Positions 3,948 to 10,912 of a DNA stretch of 10,912 bases are shown one piece after another (positions within the stretch are counted from its first letter, which is position 1; every line of letters starts with the position of its first letter). This stretch comes from Actinomycetes bacterium (GTDB lineage Bacteria; Actinomycetota; Coriobacteriia; WRKU01), in assembly GCA_009781565.1 (NCBI GenBank), contig WQXV01000021.1:1-10912 (forward strand), in the 5' to 3' direction. Below the pieces are notes generated by a model that saw only the letters and a list, made by a program, of their open reading frames with translations, did no database searches and had not been told where the DNA came from. The position numbers and the translations under genes are program-made.

Positions 3948-6413
3948 ATGAAAGCGATCGAGATGCACATCACCGGCGTCGTGCAAGGAGTCGGGTTCAG
4001 ACCCTTCGTCTACACGCTCGCGCGGACCTATCATCTGACCGGTTGGGTACGCAACGATAGCGATGGCGTCCATGTCGTCGTGGAGGGTCCCGCCCAACTG
4101 GTCGACGCGTTCGTCGCAGCTTTCGAGGATAAAGCACCTCCTGCTTCGCGTATCGAGCATATCGCGATCCGACCGATCGAGCCGGCCGACCATGCCACCT
4201 TCGAGATACGAGCCAGCCAAAACATTGAGGGCGAGCGCACCCTGATCAGCCCTGATCGCGCGCTGTGCGAGGAGTGCGAGGCCGAGCTGTTCGATCCCAA
4301 GGATCGCAGAAGCCGCTACCCGTTCATCAACTGCACCAACTGCGGGCCACGCTTCACTATCATCGAGGACATCCCCTACGATCGCAGCGCGACCCCCATG
4401 CGTGATTTTCCCCTCTGCGAAGCGTGCCAGACCGAGTACAGCGACCCGACCGATCGGCGTTTTCACGCACAACCCGACGCTTGTTTCGAATGCGGCCCGC
4501 GTCTGTATCTGAATTGGGGCGAGCTCGATCCGCATCTTTCAAGCTCGTGGACGTGGAGCCCGCTTATGGAGAAAGTGCCACGCCCCCACCGTGATCGCGA
4601 TGAGGAGATGGCACGGTCCAACTCGATCATCCTTGAAGTGGTCGAGGCACTGCATGAGGACAAGATCGTCGCGCTCAAGGGGCTGGGCGGATTCCTGCTG
4701 TGTTGCGATGCGAAAAGCCCCAGCGCGGTCGATAAGCTGCGCAATCGCAAGCATCGCTGGGGAAAACCGTTGGCGGTCATGTTTCCCACCCTCAAAGAGA
4801 TCGTGCGCTACTGTGAGCTCACGCAGCGTGATGTCGAGCTCCTCACCGGAGCGGTGCGCCCGATCGTGCTGCTGCGTCTGAAAGCCGATGCACCCGATGA
4901 TCTGGCACCTGGTATCGCGCCAGGGTTACACGAGCTCGGTGTCATGCTGCCCTATACTCCGCTGCACGCCTTGATACTTGATGAATTCGGCGGACCGCTG
5001 GTGATGACCAGTGGGAATATGAGCGAGGAGCCGATCTGTACCGACAATGCACAGGCACTTGAGAAGCTCGCACCGATCGCCGATGCGATCTTGTTGCATG
5101 ACCGTGATATTTTCTCACGCTATGATGACAGCGTCGTGCGTGTCGTCGACGGCAAGACCTATATGCTCCGTCGCGCACGCGGCTTCGCACCTGAACCGCT
5201 CCATACCGCCATCGCCTCGCCAAGCGCTGTGTTGGCGGTCGGGCCCGAACAGAAGAACACGTTCACACTGCTCCAGGGCAACGACGCGTTCACCTCACAG
5301 CATATCGGCGACCTTGAGAGCATCGAGTCGCTCGAGTCATTTGAGGAGGCTGAGGCGCTCTATGAGCATCTCTTCCGTATAAAGCCACAGGTCGTCGCTC
5401 ATGATCTGCACCCCGAGTATCTTTCGACTAAGTGGGCCGATGCGCTGGCGCGTGCCGAAGACGTCCGTCTGATAGGCGTGCAGCATCATCATGCCCATGT
5501 CGCCTCGGTCGCTGCCGAGCACAGCTATACCGATCCGGTCATCGGTTTCGCGCTGGATGGGACCGGCTATGGGGAGGATGGCACGATCTGGGGTGGTGAG
5601 GTGCTTATCGCCGACCAGAATCGATATCAACGTTTTGCCTCGTTACGACCCTTCCCGCTTCCCGGTGGGGCGGCGGCGGTCAAGCGACCGGCGCGCACCG
5701 CGGTCGGACTCCTGCACGAGCTGGACCTTCTGGGACACCCTGGTGCACGCTTTTTGCTCTCCCGACTGGCTGAAGATGAGCAGTCCACGATCGTGACGAT
5801 GATCGAGCAGGACCTCAACAGCCCGAAGACCAGTTCAGCCGGACGCCTGTTCGACGCGGTCGCCGCCTTGATCGGTGTGGCTGATGATGCGGCTTACGAA
5901 GGATCGGCTGCGATCCTTCTTGAAAGTATGAGTCTGCCCTTGGGAGAGATAGGGCCACCGCTGACCTATCGCTTCGTCATCACCGAGGCAGACGACACAG
6001 CGACATCCGAGCAAGACATCGCACCCAATGGTCGTCCGATACCTCCCTATGCCAAAGCGCGCTATCTGATCGATCCCGAACCGGTCATCGCCGCGATCCT
6101 TGATGATCTGGACCGTGGAGTCGAACCGAAAGAGCTCTCCAGACGCTTCCACTTCGCACTGGTCACCCTGATCGGTGAGATGGCGACCAAGGCTGCACGC
6201 GAGAGCGGGTTGAACACGGTCGTGCTCGGTGGAGGTTGTTTCATGAATCGGATGCTGTTGGAGCGCACCGTCAAAACGCTTCAAGACAAAGGGCTCTATG
6301 TGCTGGTCGCAGAAAAACTGCCAGTCAACGATGGAGGTGTCAGTTTCGGCCAAGCTGTGGTCGCGAGCACACGGCTCGAACTTGAGCGTGTGTCAGCCGA
6401 CACTGAACCATAG
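3948..6413 (+). CDS. hypF: [NiFe] hydrogenase maturation carbamoyltransferase HypF
   Basis: HypF converts carbamoyl phosphate and ATP to carbamoyl-adenylate and transfers the carbamoyl group to the C-terminal Cys of HypE, the source of the CN ligands of the hydrogenase iron. All domains are present in 821 aa. They are an acylphosphatase domain (1-90, VVQGVGFRPF with Arg18 and Asn36) and two zinc motifs (Cys107/110/129/132 and Cys157/160/179/182). A YrdC-like domain follows (about 225-410, ALKGLGGF at 242-249, and MTSGNMSEEP), then a Kae1/TobZ-like domain (about 425-805, QHHHAH at 512-517, GGGCFMN at 761-767). The protein is longer than the roughly 750 aa usual for the family, partly because of extra residues at about 190-222. 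An in-frame stop 15 nt upstream leaves ATG 3948 as the first start. The ribosome site is weak (GAGAG, 9 nt away). No other hyp gene or hydrogenase is within the window. Confidence 0.98.
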   Translation: MKAIEMHITGVVQGVGFRPFVYTLARTYHLTGWVRNDSDGVHVVVEGPAQLVDAFVAAFEDKAPPASRIEHIAIRPIEPADHATFEIRASQNIEGERTLISPDRALCEECEAELFDPKDRRSRYPFINCTNCGPRFTIIEDIPYDRSATPMRDFPLCEACQTEYSDPTDRRFHAQPDACFECGPRLYLNWGELDPHLSSSWTWSPLMEKVPRPHRDRDEEMARSNSIILEVVEALHEDKIVALKGLGGFLLCCDAKSPSAVDKLRNRKHRWGKPLAVMFPTLKEIVRYCELTQRDVELLTGAVRPIVLLRLKADAPDDLAPGIAPGLHELGVMLPYTPLHALILDEFGGPLVMTSGNMSEEPICTDNAQALEKLAPIADAILLHDRDIFSRYDDSVVRVVDGKTYMLRRARGFAPEPLHTAIASPSAVLAVGPEQKNTFTLLQGNDAFTSQHIGDLESIESLESFEEAEALYEHLFRIKPQVVAHDLHPEYLSTKWADALARAEDVRLIGVQHHHAHVASVAAEHSYTDPVIGFALDGTGYGEDGTIWGGEVLIADQNRYQRFASLRPFPLPGGAAAVKRPARTAVGLLHELDLLGHPGARFLLSRLAEDEQSTIVTMIEQDLNSPKTSSAGRLFDAVAALIGVADDAAYEGSAAILLESMSLPLGEIGPPLTYRFVITEADDTATSEQDIAPNGRPIPPYAKARYLIDPEPVIAAILDDLDRGVEPKELSRRFHFALVTLIGEMATKAARESGLNTVVLGGGCFMNRMLLERTVKTLQDKGLYVLVAEKLPVNDGGVSFGQAVVASTRLELERVSADTEP

Positions 6414-6423
6414 AACCCAAAAC

Positions 6424-7938
6424 CTAGCTCTCAGACAGAATACTCTCGATACTGGTCATGGTGACGCGACGATCACGATCGCGCAGTGCGATCACATCTC
6501 CGATCCGTTGCGCATCGAAGAGCTCGCGCAAGGTATAGTCGGTCTGAGGCAGTGCAATGTTGGGTGAGTCAGGTGCGTGATTATCGATCGCGATGAATAC
6601 CCCGGTGTTGGGACCGCCTTCATGCAACTGTCTTCTGCTGTGCAGGTAGCGTGGGCCTTGCTCAAGGCACAGTGGCAACGAGATCAATGAGGCAAGCCGG
6701 GGTAGATACACCGCTTTGATCTGCTCGTATTCTTGATCGGTGACATAGGCCAGAATGCTCACATAGTCATCTTCATGAGCGGCGGCGAGCAGCTCGGATA
6801 GCGGGATCGACTCATCGGTGACCTCGACCTCCCAATGCTGGGGATGCGGGTCGGCCAGAACCTCCAGTATCGATTCTTTCGCCTCGGCGATGTTGGGTTG
6901 ATCGTAAGGATTGATACCCATCAGCACGCCGAGCAGTGACGTCGCCCACATCCACACCACCATCGATTGGGCGACCGGAGCGGTGGGTCGAGCAACGTCG
7001 TGTTTCATACAACAACCGGTGATGCCACCATAGCGGGCAAGGACCGGGTCGTCCAGACTTCGTGAACTGTCGGGACACGGCATGATATGACCGCTGCAAC
7101 AACATGTCAGCGGTTTGAGGAACGGAATGATACCTTTGCCTTCTTTGCCCAGAGATTCCGCTATCATCTGCTCAAGCCACAGGCTGAGTGCTTCGTCGGG
7201 AAGCGGAAGCTTATCATCGCCGCTTTGGTAGTAGTGCCACAATTCTGACGCGAGCCGCACGGCAGGATTGGATCGATCCGATGCCTCGCACATCGCCTGC
7301 GCTGCTTGCGCCTCAAAGATCAGTTTCTCCGTATCGACCCCCACCAAAGCGGAGGGCACCAGACCGTACACCGAGAACGCCGAGAAGCGTCCCCCGACAT
7401 CGGCGGGTGATTCGATCAGTCGATAACCCCGCTGCAGAGCACGTTGTGCCAGGGGAGTATCCGGATCGGTGATCGCGATGAAGTTGGCCGCGCGAGCGCT
7501 CTGATCGGTCATCGCCTCTCCTGCGAGCTCCCACAACAGCGCTTCGAGTGTCACGGTCTCCAGTGTCGTTCCTGATTTGCTTGCCACGATAAAAAGGGTA
7601 CGGGAAAAATCAAGGGAGGAGACCAGATCGATGATGTCGTCGGGGCAGGTGGAGTCCAACACATGAAGCGGGCGTTTGAGCTGATCGCTGTGGGCGTCTG
7701 CGAACACATAGGCAGCTAGTGAGGATCCCCCCATACCGATCAGGACCACATCGGCAATGTCACGCTCATCTGCCATCTGTGCCAGATTTTCGAGAAGTGG
7801 CGCAAGTTCCGGTGCCTGCCAGGGCAGATCGGTCCAGCCCAGGCGCACCTCGATCGCGGCCTGGACGAGCGGATCATCGCTGAACAGAGATGCGTCCCTT
7901 GCGCGTATGCGTGCTATGTCTTGCTCTAGTTTTTGCAT
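6424..7938 (-). CDS. pgi: Glucose-6-phosphate isomerase
   Basis: A cytoplasmic enzyme interconverting glucose 6-phosphate and fructose 6-phosphate. The 504-residue protein has two SIS-type sugar-phosphate domains. Visible motifs are GMGGSS (68-73), the phosphate-binding SKSGTTLET (120-128), IAESLGKEGKG with the likely catalytic Glu261, GINPYDQPNIAEAKE, and GPRYLHSRRQLHEGGPNTG (from 428) with His433 and His439. The architecture resembles the PGI half of actinobacterial transaldolase-PGI fusions, but no transaldolase domain is attached. Two oddities are a Cys/His-rich stretch at 279-313 (Cys279-281, His284, Cys288, Cys309-310, His313), and Ser-Arg-Arg at 434-436 where I recall Ser-Thr-Gly as usual. 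The frame is continuous, so I see no frameshift. It converges with hypF, the two stops being 10 nt apart. The gene has no Shine-Dalgarno and may be leaderless. Confidence 0.94.
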   Translation of the reverse strand: MQKLEQDIARIRARDASLFSDDPLVQAAIEVRLGWTDLPWQAPELAPLLENLAQMADERDIADVVLIGMGGSSLAAYVFADAHSDQLKRPLHVLDSTCPDDIIDLVSSLDFSRTLFIVASKSGTTLETVTLEALLWELAGEAMTDQSARAANFIAITDPDTPLAQRALQRGYRLIESPADVGGRFSAFSVYGLVPSALVGVDTEKLIFEAQAAQAMCEASDRSNPAVRLASELWHYYQSGDDKLPLPDEALSLWLEQMIAESLGKEGKGIIPFLKPLTCCCSGHIMPCPDSSRSLDDPVLARYGGITGCCMKHDVARPTAPVAQSMVVWMWATSLLGVLMGINPYDQPNIAEAKESILEVLADPHPQHWEVEVTDESIPLSELLAAAHEDDYVSILAYVTDQEYEQIKAVYLPRLASLISLPLCLEQGPRYLHSRRQLHEGGPNTGVFIAIDNHAPDSPNIALPQTDYTLRELFDAQRIGDVIALRDRDRRVTMTSIESILSES

Positions 7939-7944
7939 CGCTTA

Positions 7945-7950
7945 ATTGTA
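7945..7950 (-). promoter_or_regulatory. -10 element of a probable leaderless pgi transcript
   Basis: On the minus strand TACAAT is followed by 6 nt (TAAGCG) and then the pgi ATG. The usual distance from a -10 hexamer would place transcript position +1 on the A of the ATG. The absence of any Shine-Dalgarno fits leaderless translation, common in Actinobacteria. No clear -35 element is seen. Confidence 0.45.
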
Positions 7951-7989
7951 TCGTGTTAGCTTGACTTCATATCCCCAAAGTTCAATCTG

Positions 7990-8004
7990 GATGGTTTTAC
8001 CATC
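7990..8004. other. Short dyad upstream of pgi
   Basis: GATGG-TTTTA-CCATC is a 5-bp inverted repeat (extendable by two G-T pairs) about 52 nt upstream of the pgi ATG, within the 164-nt intergenic stretch 7939-8102. It could be an operator. The rest of that stretch holds the -10 of pgi, the hairpin at 8051-8079, and nothing else I can name. Confidence 0.2.
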
Positions 8005-8031
8005 TGATGTCTCACTATATTGAAAAACTAT

Positions 8032-8046
8032 AAGGAGGCCCGCATG
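8032..8046 (+). other. Optimal Shine-Dalgarno plus ATG facing into the adhesin gene
   Basis: AAGGAGG, 5 nt, then ATG is a near-perfect plus-strand initiation signal. The frame behind it runs to 8346 (100 codons) but lies antisense to the adhesin's C-terminal coding region. From codon 20 or so it translates the complement of the adhesin's anchor and Pro-rich linker, with a Gly/Pro composition that reads as a shadow. The signal is real in sequence; a functional gene is not supported. It may be a short leader peptide, a remnant of a displaced gene, or chance. Confidence 0.2.
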
Positions 8047-8050
8047 AGAA

Positions 8051-8079
8051 CAGGTCAGGAGGACGAGCCTCCTGACCTG
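8051..8079 (-). terminator. Intrinsic terminator-like hairpin after the adhesin gene
   Basis: CAGGTCAGGAGG (8051-8062) pairs perfectly with CCTCCTGACCTG (8068-8079) around a 5-nt loop, giving a 12-bp GC-rich stem. It begins 23 nt past the adhesin stop. On the minus strand the stem is followed by TTCT, a poor T-tract, so it may act mainly as an mRNA-stabilising 3' hairpin or an imperfect terminator. It would also separate the adhesin transcript from pgi, which lies downstream on the same strand. Confidence 0.65.
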
Positions 8080-8102
8080 CAATTATCGCATTCTATACGA
8101 AT

Positions 8103-10912
8103 CTATCTGAGCGCGTTTTGCTTTCTTGTACCCCACACCAGAGCCAGACCCAGCACAAGCACAACACTCAGCACCAGAGTTGACCACCCCTTAGTGCTGT
8201 CTCCCGTCCCGGGCGTCTGTGGCTTGAACGGGTCTTCAGGTCCAGGTGGAGGTCCTGGAGGAGGAACAGGAGGTCCGGGTGGTACCTCACCTGCAGTGTT
8301 GGTGATGATCGCATCTGACCAGGTGCCACTCTCCTCATCCCATTGAGGTTGTTCATAGCTCGTGGTGAAACCTTGCGTCGGGGTCGTGATGAAACTCTCT
8401 GCGACCGTATACTCATAGAAGAACGCGTCGCCGTTGTCATCAGGCTCGATCGTGTAGACGAGCAAGTCCTCCCAGGTGTATTCCCAGCCGTTCGTCGCGC
8501 TCAGCTCGACCGGTGGGCCGACCGCCACCTCGGCACCGTCGGGCGATTCTTTCTCATAGAGTTGCACTTCGATAGGTACCGGATCCATCCCATCCCACAC
8601 CTTTTGGACCGTGATCGCGGTATCGGGCACGCCGAGCAGTCCGTTGTTGTCGTGGAAGCGCAGCTGGATATCGGAGTACTCACTGATCGGACGCATCAGA
8701 GAGGTCAATAACTGATAGGGGTTCGTGTTCGTGATGTTCTCGCTCTTGTCGATCGACAACGCGATGTGGACGGCGACGGGGGTCCCTGACGCAATGTAGG
8801 GCACTCCGGTCGCTGAGTCATGACTGATGGGTGTTCCTGTAGCCACAGGAACATAGTCTGTGACCAGATAGGTCGGAGTCGCATTGATATCGAAGTATTC
8901 GGCTTGGGTATAGAACGGTCCGGTATCACTTGCCGTCGCAGGGACGAAACCGCCTCCTGTATCGACGAAGAGAGGAATTTGTCCACTCGCATCCCAGTGA
9001 TAGTAGTACGGGTTGGTATGACTTAACTCACAGAATGCGGCTGCGCGGTTCTGGGTCGTGTTGTACTGGAATGCGTTGCTATAAAACGGCATGAGGCTGG
9101 GACGTCCGTAGGCATCCGGTGCGGTCAGATAGTGGGTGTCTTTATAGTCCTGATTGACATTGGACAGCGCGAACGGATCTCTCAGACCGATCGAATAGAT
9201 CACATGGATCGGCGTCGCCTCGCGGATGGCCATACCGGTGAGGTTCTGGTCTTCACCATAGGTAGGAGAAACCGTACGCATCGGTATGAGTGAGGCCGGG
9301 ATGTACCATCGCACGATCTGCTGACCGGTGATCAAGGTCCTCTCAAGCCCTCCCAAGGTACCTCCATAGTTGTCATCGTAGTTGAAGGCACCATCATGCA
9401 GCGCAGTCAGAACCGCTACGAAGGTGTTGGTGAGTACGGTGGTCTGGCCCGTGACAGAATTGGTCGCCTCTCCCTCTATCGGATAGAGCTCCATGAGGCA
9501 CTCGGCACCGGACGGCGGAGAAATCACATTACCACTCGCATCATAGTAGGGGGAGACATAGTTCTTATGATTGTCGGCATACCATTTGATGCAGTTCGAA
9601 TAATCAGTGTTGCTGTCGTAGTAGAGGCTTCCTCCCGCGATAGAGCTCTGAACGATCGAAGCAGCGGTCGGCTGGGAGACCGTGACCGCAGGTGTGCTCA
9701 TCTGGATCGCCAAGTTGGTCGTGAAGGTAGCCCAGTTGGGACTGGAGGGACCCTGGGACATATCTTGGGCGAAAGATGCGCCGGTAAAACGGTTATTGTC
9801 AAGCCAGATGCCATAGAGATGCTCGAATCTCATGTATTGACCGTTGACATCGGAAAACGTGATATACCCATCGAAATCAGGGTTGGGACCGGTCTGAGTG
9901 ACATAACCACCTTCGGTGATGATCTGTGAGGTGATGCTCTTGAAGGCTTCTTCCAGTGCGCCGGCATCATCAGCCATGAAATAGTCATCGGTATAGTAGT
10001 AGGTCTGCACGAAGTTGTTCGTGTTCTGGATGGTGACGAGGCGGCGAACGCTGCCACCGGTATTGACCGCCGGGAAGGTGATACTGGTCCCCCCAGGGGT
10101 TACGGTCACAAAAGTATCGAGCAGCGTCTTCATGTTGTAGGTCGTACCACTATAGGTATAGGAATTGGCAGCTGCTCCCGTTTGCGGATCGAGGACCGCG
10201 TTCGAGCTTATCGAGTCCACGCCTAATCCGATGGTGTAGTAACGGGCAGCATCCATCAGATCATCGGCGCCGTAGTAGTGATCGTGGACCATCTGCTTCC
10301 AGTACGATGCAGTGGCTACACAGAGTAGATCGATCCCCATGTCGGCATTGGCACCATTGCCACAATCGTAACTACCGGACACGGTCTTATAATCCGTCCA
10401 GCCGTAGGTCGGCTCACCATCCGTGAACAGGATCATGACCGGTTTGCGGACCACGGTCGTACCAATGCTGGTCGTAAAGGTCGTGTCGTAGTTGTTTATC
10501 AAGATCTGCGCACCGGCATACATGCCTCGTTGGGTGGGCGTACCGCCACCGACCACGACACTGGGGGTCACAACCGCGCCATCAGCCGAGGTGAAGTTCG
10601 CACTGTTGACCACCAGTGTGGTGCTCGAACCAGATCCAGTGACACTGAAGTAGGCAGTGTTCGATCCCGTCAGATCATAATGTCCTAAACTGATCATCGT
10701 CGGTGGTGCGGCAGTCCCTCCAAAGGCAACGACCGCGACGCGATTGTCGGGATTGGCATCCATCAGGAGTTTTATCGCCATGTTAAGTCCATCGATGGTG
10801 GCTGCGATCCTCGTCTGCCCATTGGGCAAGGTATACATATACATGCTGCCCGAGATATCAATGATGAAGACTGCGTCGGTCGGATCGGAGAATGCATCGA
10901 TCGTAAATGATT
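8103..10912 (-). CDS. Wall-anchored vWA/Cna-B adhesin or pilus-tip-like protein, N-terminus cut by window
   Basis: The frame is open to the window edge, so the first visible residue (codon 10910-10908) is internal and the start and signal peptide lie outside; 935 residues are visible. A von Willebrand A domain (about 10-360) has a full metal-ion-dependent adhesion site: Asp18-x-Ser20-x-Ser22, Thr124 and Asp164 (ILFTDGEP). A long Tyr/Asn/Thr-rich region with the segment VRWYIPASLIPM follows. A Cna-B domain (about 765-875) has Lys770 (VQKVW), Glu838 (TVAES) and Asn871 (IITNT), the triad expected for a self-forming isopeptide bond. A Pro/Gly linker leads to TPGTGD (8202-8216 for TPGTG), a hydrophobic helix and a basic tail, the layout of a sortase signal with Thr replacing Leu of LPxTG. 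It probably binds host or community ligands on the cell surface. No sortase or pilin gene is visible. A GTG/ATG near 10844 is internal, since it lies within the vWA motif. Confidence 0.95.
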   Translation of the reverse strand, partial: SFTIDAFSDPTDAVFIIDISGSMYMYTLPNGQTRIAATIDGLNMAIKLLMDANPDNRVAVVAFGGTAAPPTMISLGHYDLTGSNTAYFSVTGSGSSTTLVVNSANFTSADGAVVTPSVVVGGGTPTQRGMYAGAQILINNYDTTFTTSIGTTVVRKPVMILFTDGEPTYGWTDYKTVSGSYDCGNGANADMGIDLLCVATASYWKQMVHDHYYGADDLMDAARYYTIGLGVDSISSNAVLDPQTGAAANSYTYSGTTYNMKTLLDTFVTVTPGGTSITFPAVNTGGSVRRLVTIQNTNNFVQTYYYTDDYFMADDAGALEEAFKSITSQIITEGGYVTQTGPNPDFDGYITFSDVNGQYMRFEHLYGIWLDNNRFTGASFAQDMSQGPSSPNWATFTTNLAIQMSTPAVTVSQPTAASIVQSSIAGGSLYYDSNTDYSNCIKWYADNHKNYVSPYYDASGNVISPPSGAECLMELYPIEGEATNSVTGQTTVLTNTFVAVLTALHDGAFNYDDNYGGTLGGLERTLITGQQIVRWYIPASLIPMRTVSPTYGEDQNLTGMAIREATPIHVIYSIGLRDPFALSNVNQDYKDTHYLTAPDAYGRPSLMPFYSNAFQYNTTQNRAAAFCELSHTNPYYYHWDASGQIPLFVDTGGGFVPATASDTGPFYTQAEYFDINATPTYLVTDYVPVATGTPISHDSATGVPYIASGTPVAVHIALSIDKSENITNTNPYQLLTSLMRPISEYSDIQLRFHDNNGLLGVPDTAITVQKVWDGMDPVPIEVQLYEKESPDGAEVAVGPPVELSATNGWEYTWEDLLVYTIEPDDNGDAFFYEYTVAESFITTPTQGFTTSYEQPQWDEESGTWSDAIITNTAGEVPPGPPVPPPGPPPGPEDPFKPQTPGTGDSTKGWSTLVLSVVLVLGLALVWGTRKQNALR

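Noticed and set aside
3909..4535. A 208-codon minus-strand frame opposite hypF
   Set aside because: HypF domain motifs are continuous on the plus strand. The minus frame starts inside hypF coding sequence without a ribosome site.
6812..7105. Possible frameshift in pgi suggested by an alternate minus-strand frame over the Cys-rich part
   Set aside because: The alternate frame does not read as PGI, while the main frame has family motifs both before and after the region.
8044..8346. A 100-codon plus-strand gene behind the strong AAGGAGG-ATG
   Set aside because: Beyond the first codons the protein is a Gly/Pro-rich shadow of the adhesin linker. I kept only the initiation signal as an observation.
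9396..9929. A 177-codon plus-strand frame inside the adhesin gene
   Set aside because: It is antisense to the well-supported adhesin, shows no recognisable domain, and its composition (Arg, Gly, Ile-rich) is that expected from the complement.
10842..10844. Start codon of the adhesin at the ATG of 10844
   Set aside because: The frame continues upstream to the window edge and encodes the vWA strand and metal-site Asp-x-Ser-x-Ser immediately before it, so this Met is internal.
1..10912. CRISPR arrays, tRNA or rRNA genes, insertion sequences, integrase or attachment sites
   Set aside because: I saw no regularly spaced direct repeats, no cloverleaf-like or rRNA sequence, and no transposase or recombinase frame on either strand.

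Overview
This 10.9 kb window looks like an ordinary chromosomal segment of a moderately GC-rich bacterium with Gram-positive translation signals. Several genes have AGGAG-type Shine-Dalgarno sites 5-8 nt from ATG. The surface protein at the right end has a vWA domain, a Cna-B domain and a C-terminal sortase-type signal, and the glucose-6-phosphate isomerase is of the short type I associate with Actinobacteria. I would guess Actinomycetota, perhaps the Coriobacteriia, but the lineage is inference from protein style only. I saw no mobile element, tRNA, rRNA or CRISPR.

Left part (1-1952): an ECF-type nickel/cobalt uptake operon runs leftward, with the substrate-binding membrane component (CbiM/NikM), the transmembrane coupling component (CbiQ) and the first 12 codons of the ATPase (CbiO). 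Divergent from it is a CsoR/RcnR-family metal sensor with a His-rich N-terminal tail. Its predicted metal ligands, His24-Cys56-His81-Cys85, have the same identities and spacing that I recall for the nickel sensor InrS. A G-tract palindrome typical of the operators of this family lies in the shared 98-bp intergenic region. The simplest reading is nickel uptake controlled by a nickel-responsive repressor.

Middle part (1994-3817): a leftward cluster of thioredoxin (trxA), a 232-residue single-pass membrane protein with an acidic cytoplasmic N-terminus and an exported beta-rich-looking domain, a 132-residue Gly/Ser/His-rich protein ending in a Met/Cys-rich hydrophobic segment, and an 82-residue hypothetical protein. 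The two membrane proteins are translationally coupled (TAATG). I do not recognise this pair and consider it the least explained part of the window.

Right-centre (3948-7938): hypF, the carbamoyltransferase that makes the CN ligands of [NiFe] hydrogenase, runs rightward from a 130-bp region divergent from trxA. It converges with a leftward pgi gene that lacks a Shine-Dalgarno but has a -10-like TACAAT exactly placed for leaderless transcription. HypF and the nickel transporter share a logic, since both supply [NiFe] enzymes, although no hydrogenase gene is visible.

Right end (8103-10912): a large leftward gene, cut by the window edge, encodes a wall-anchored vWA/Cna-B adhesin or pilus-tip-like protein. 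A perfect 12-bp hairpin follows its stop codon.
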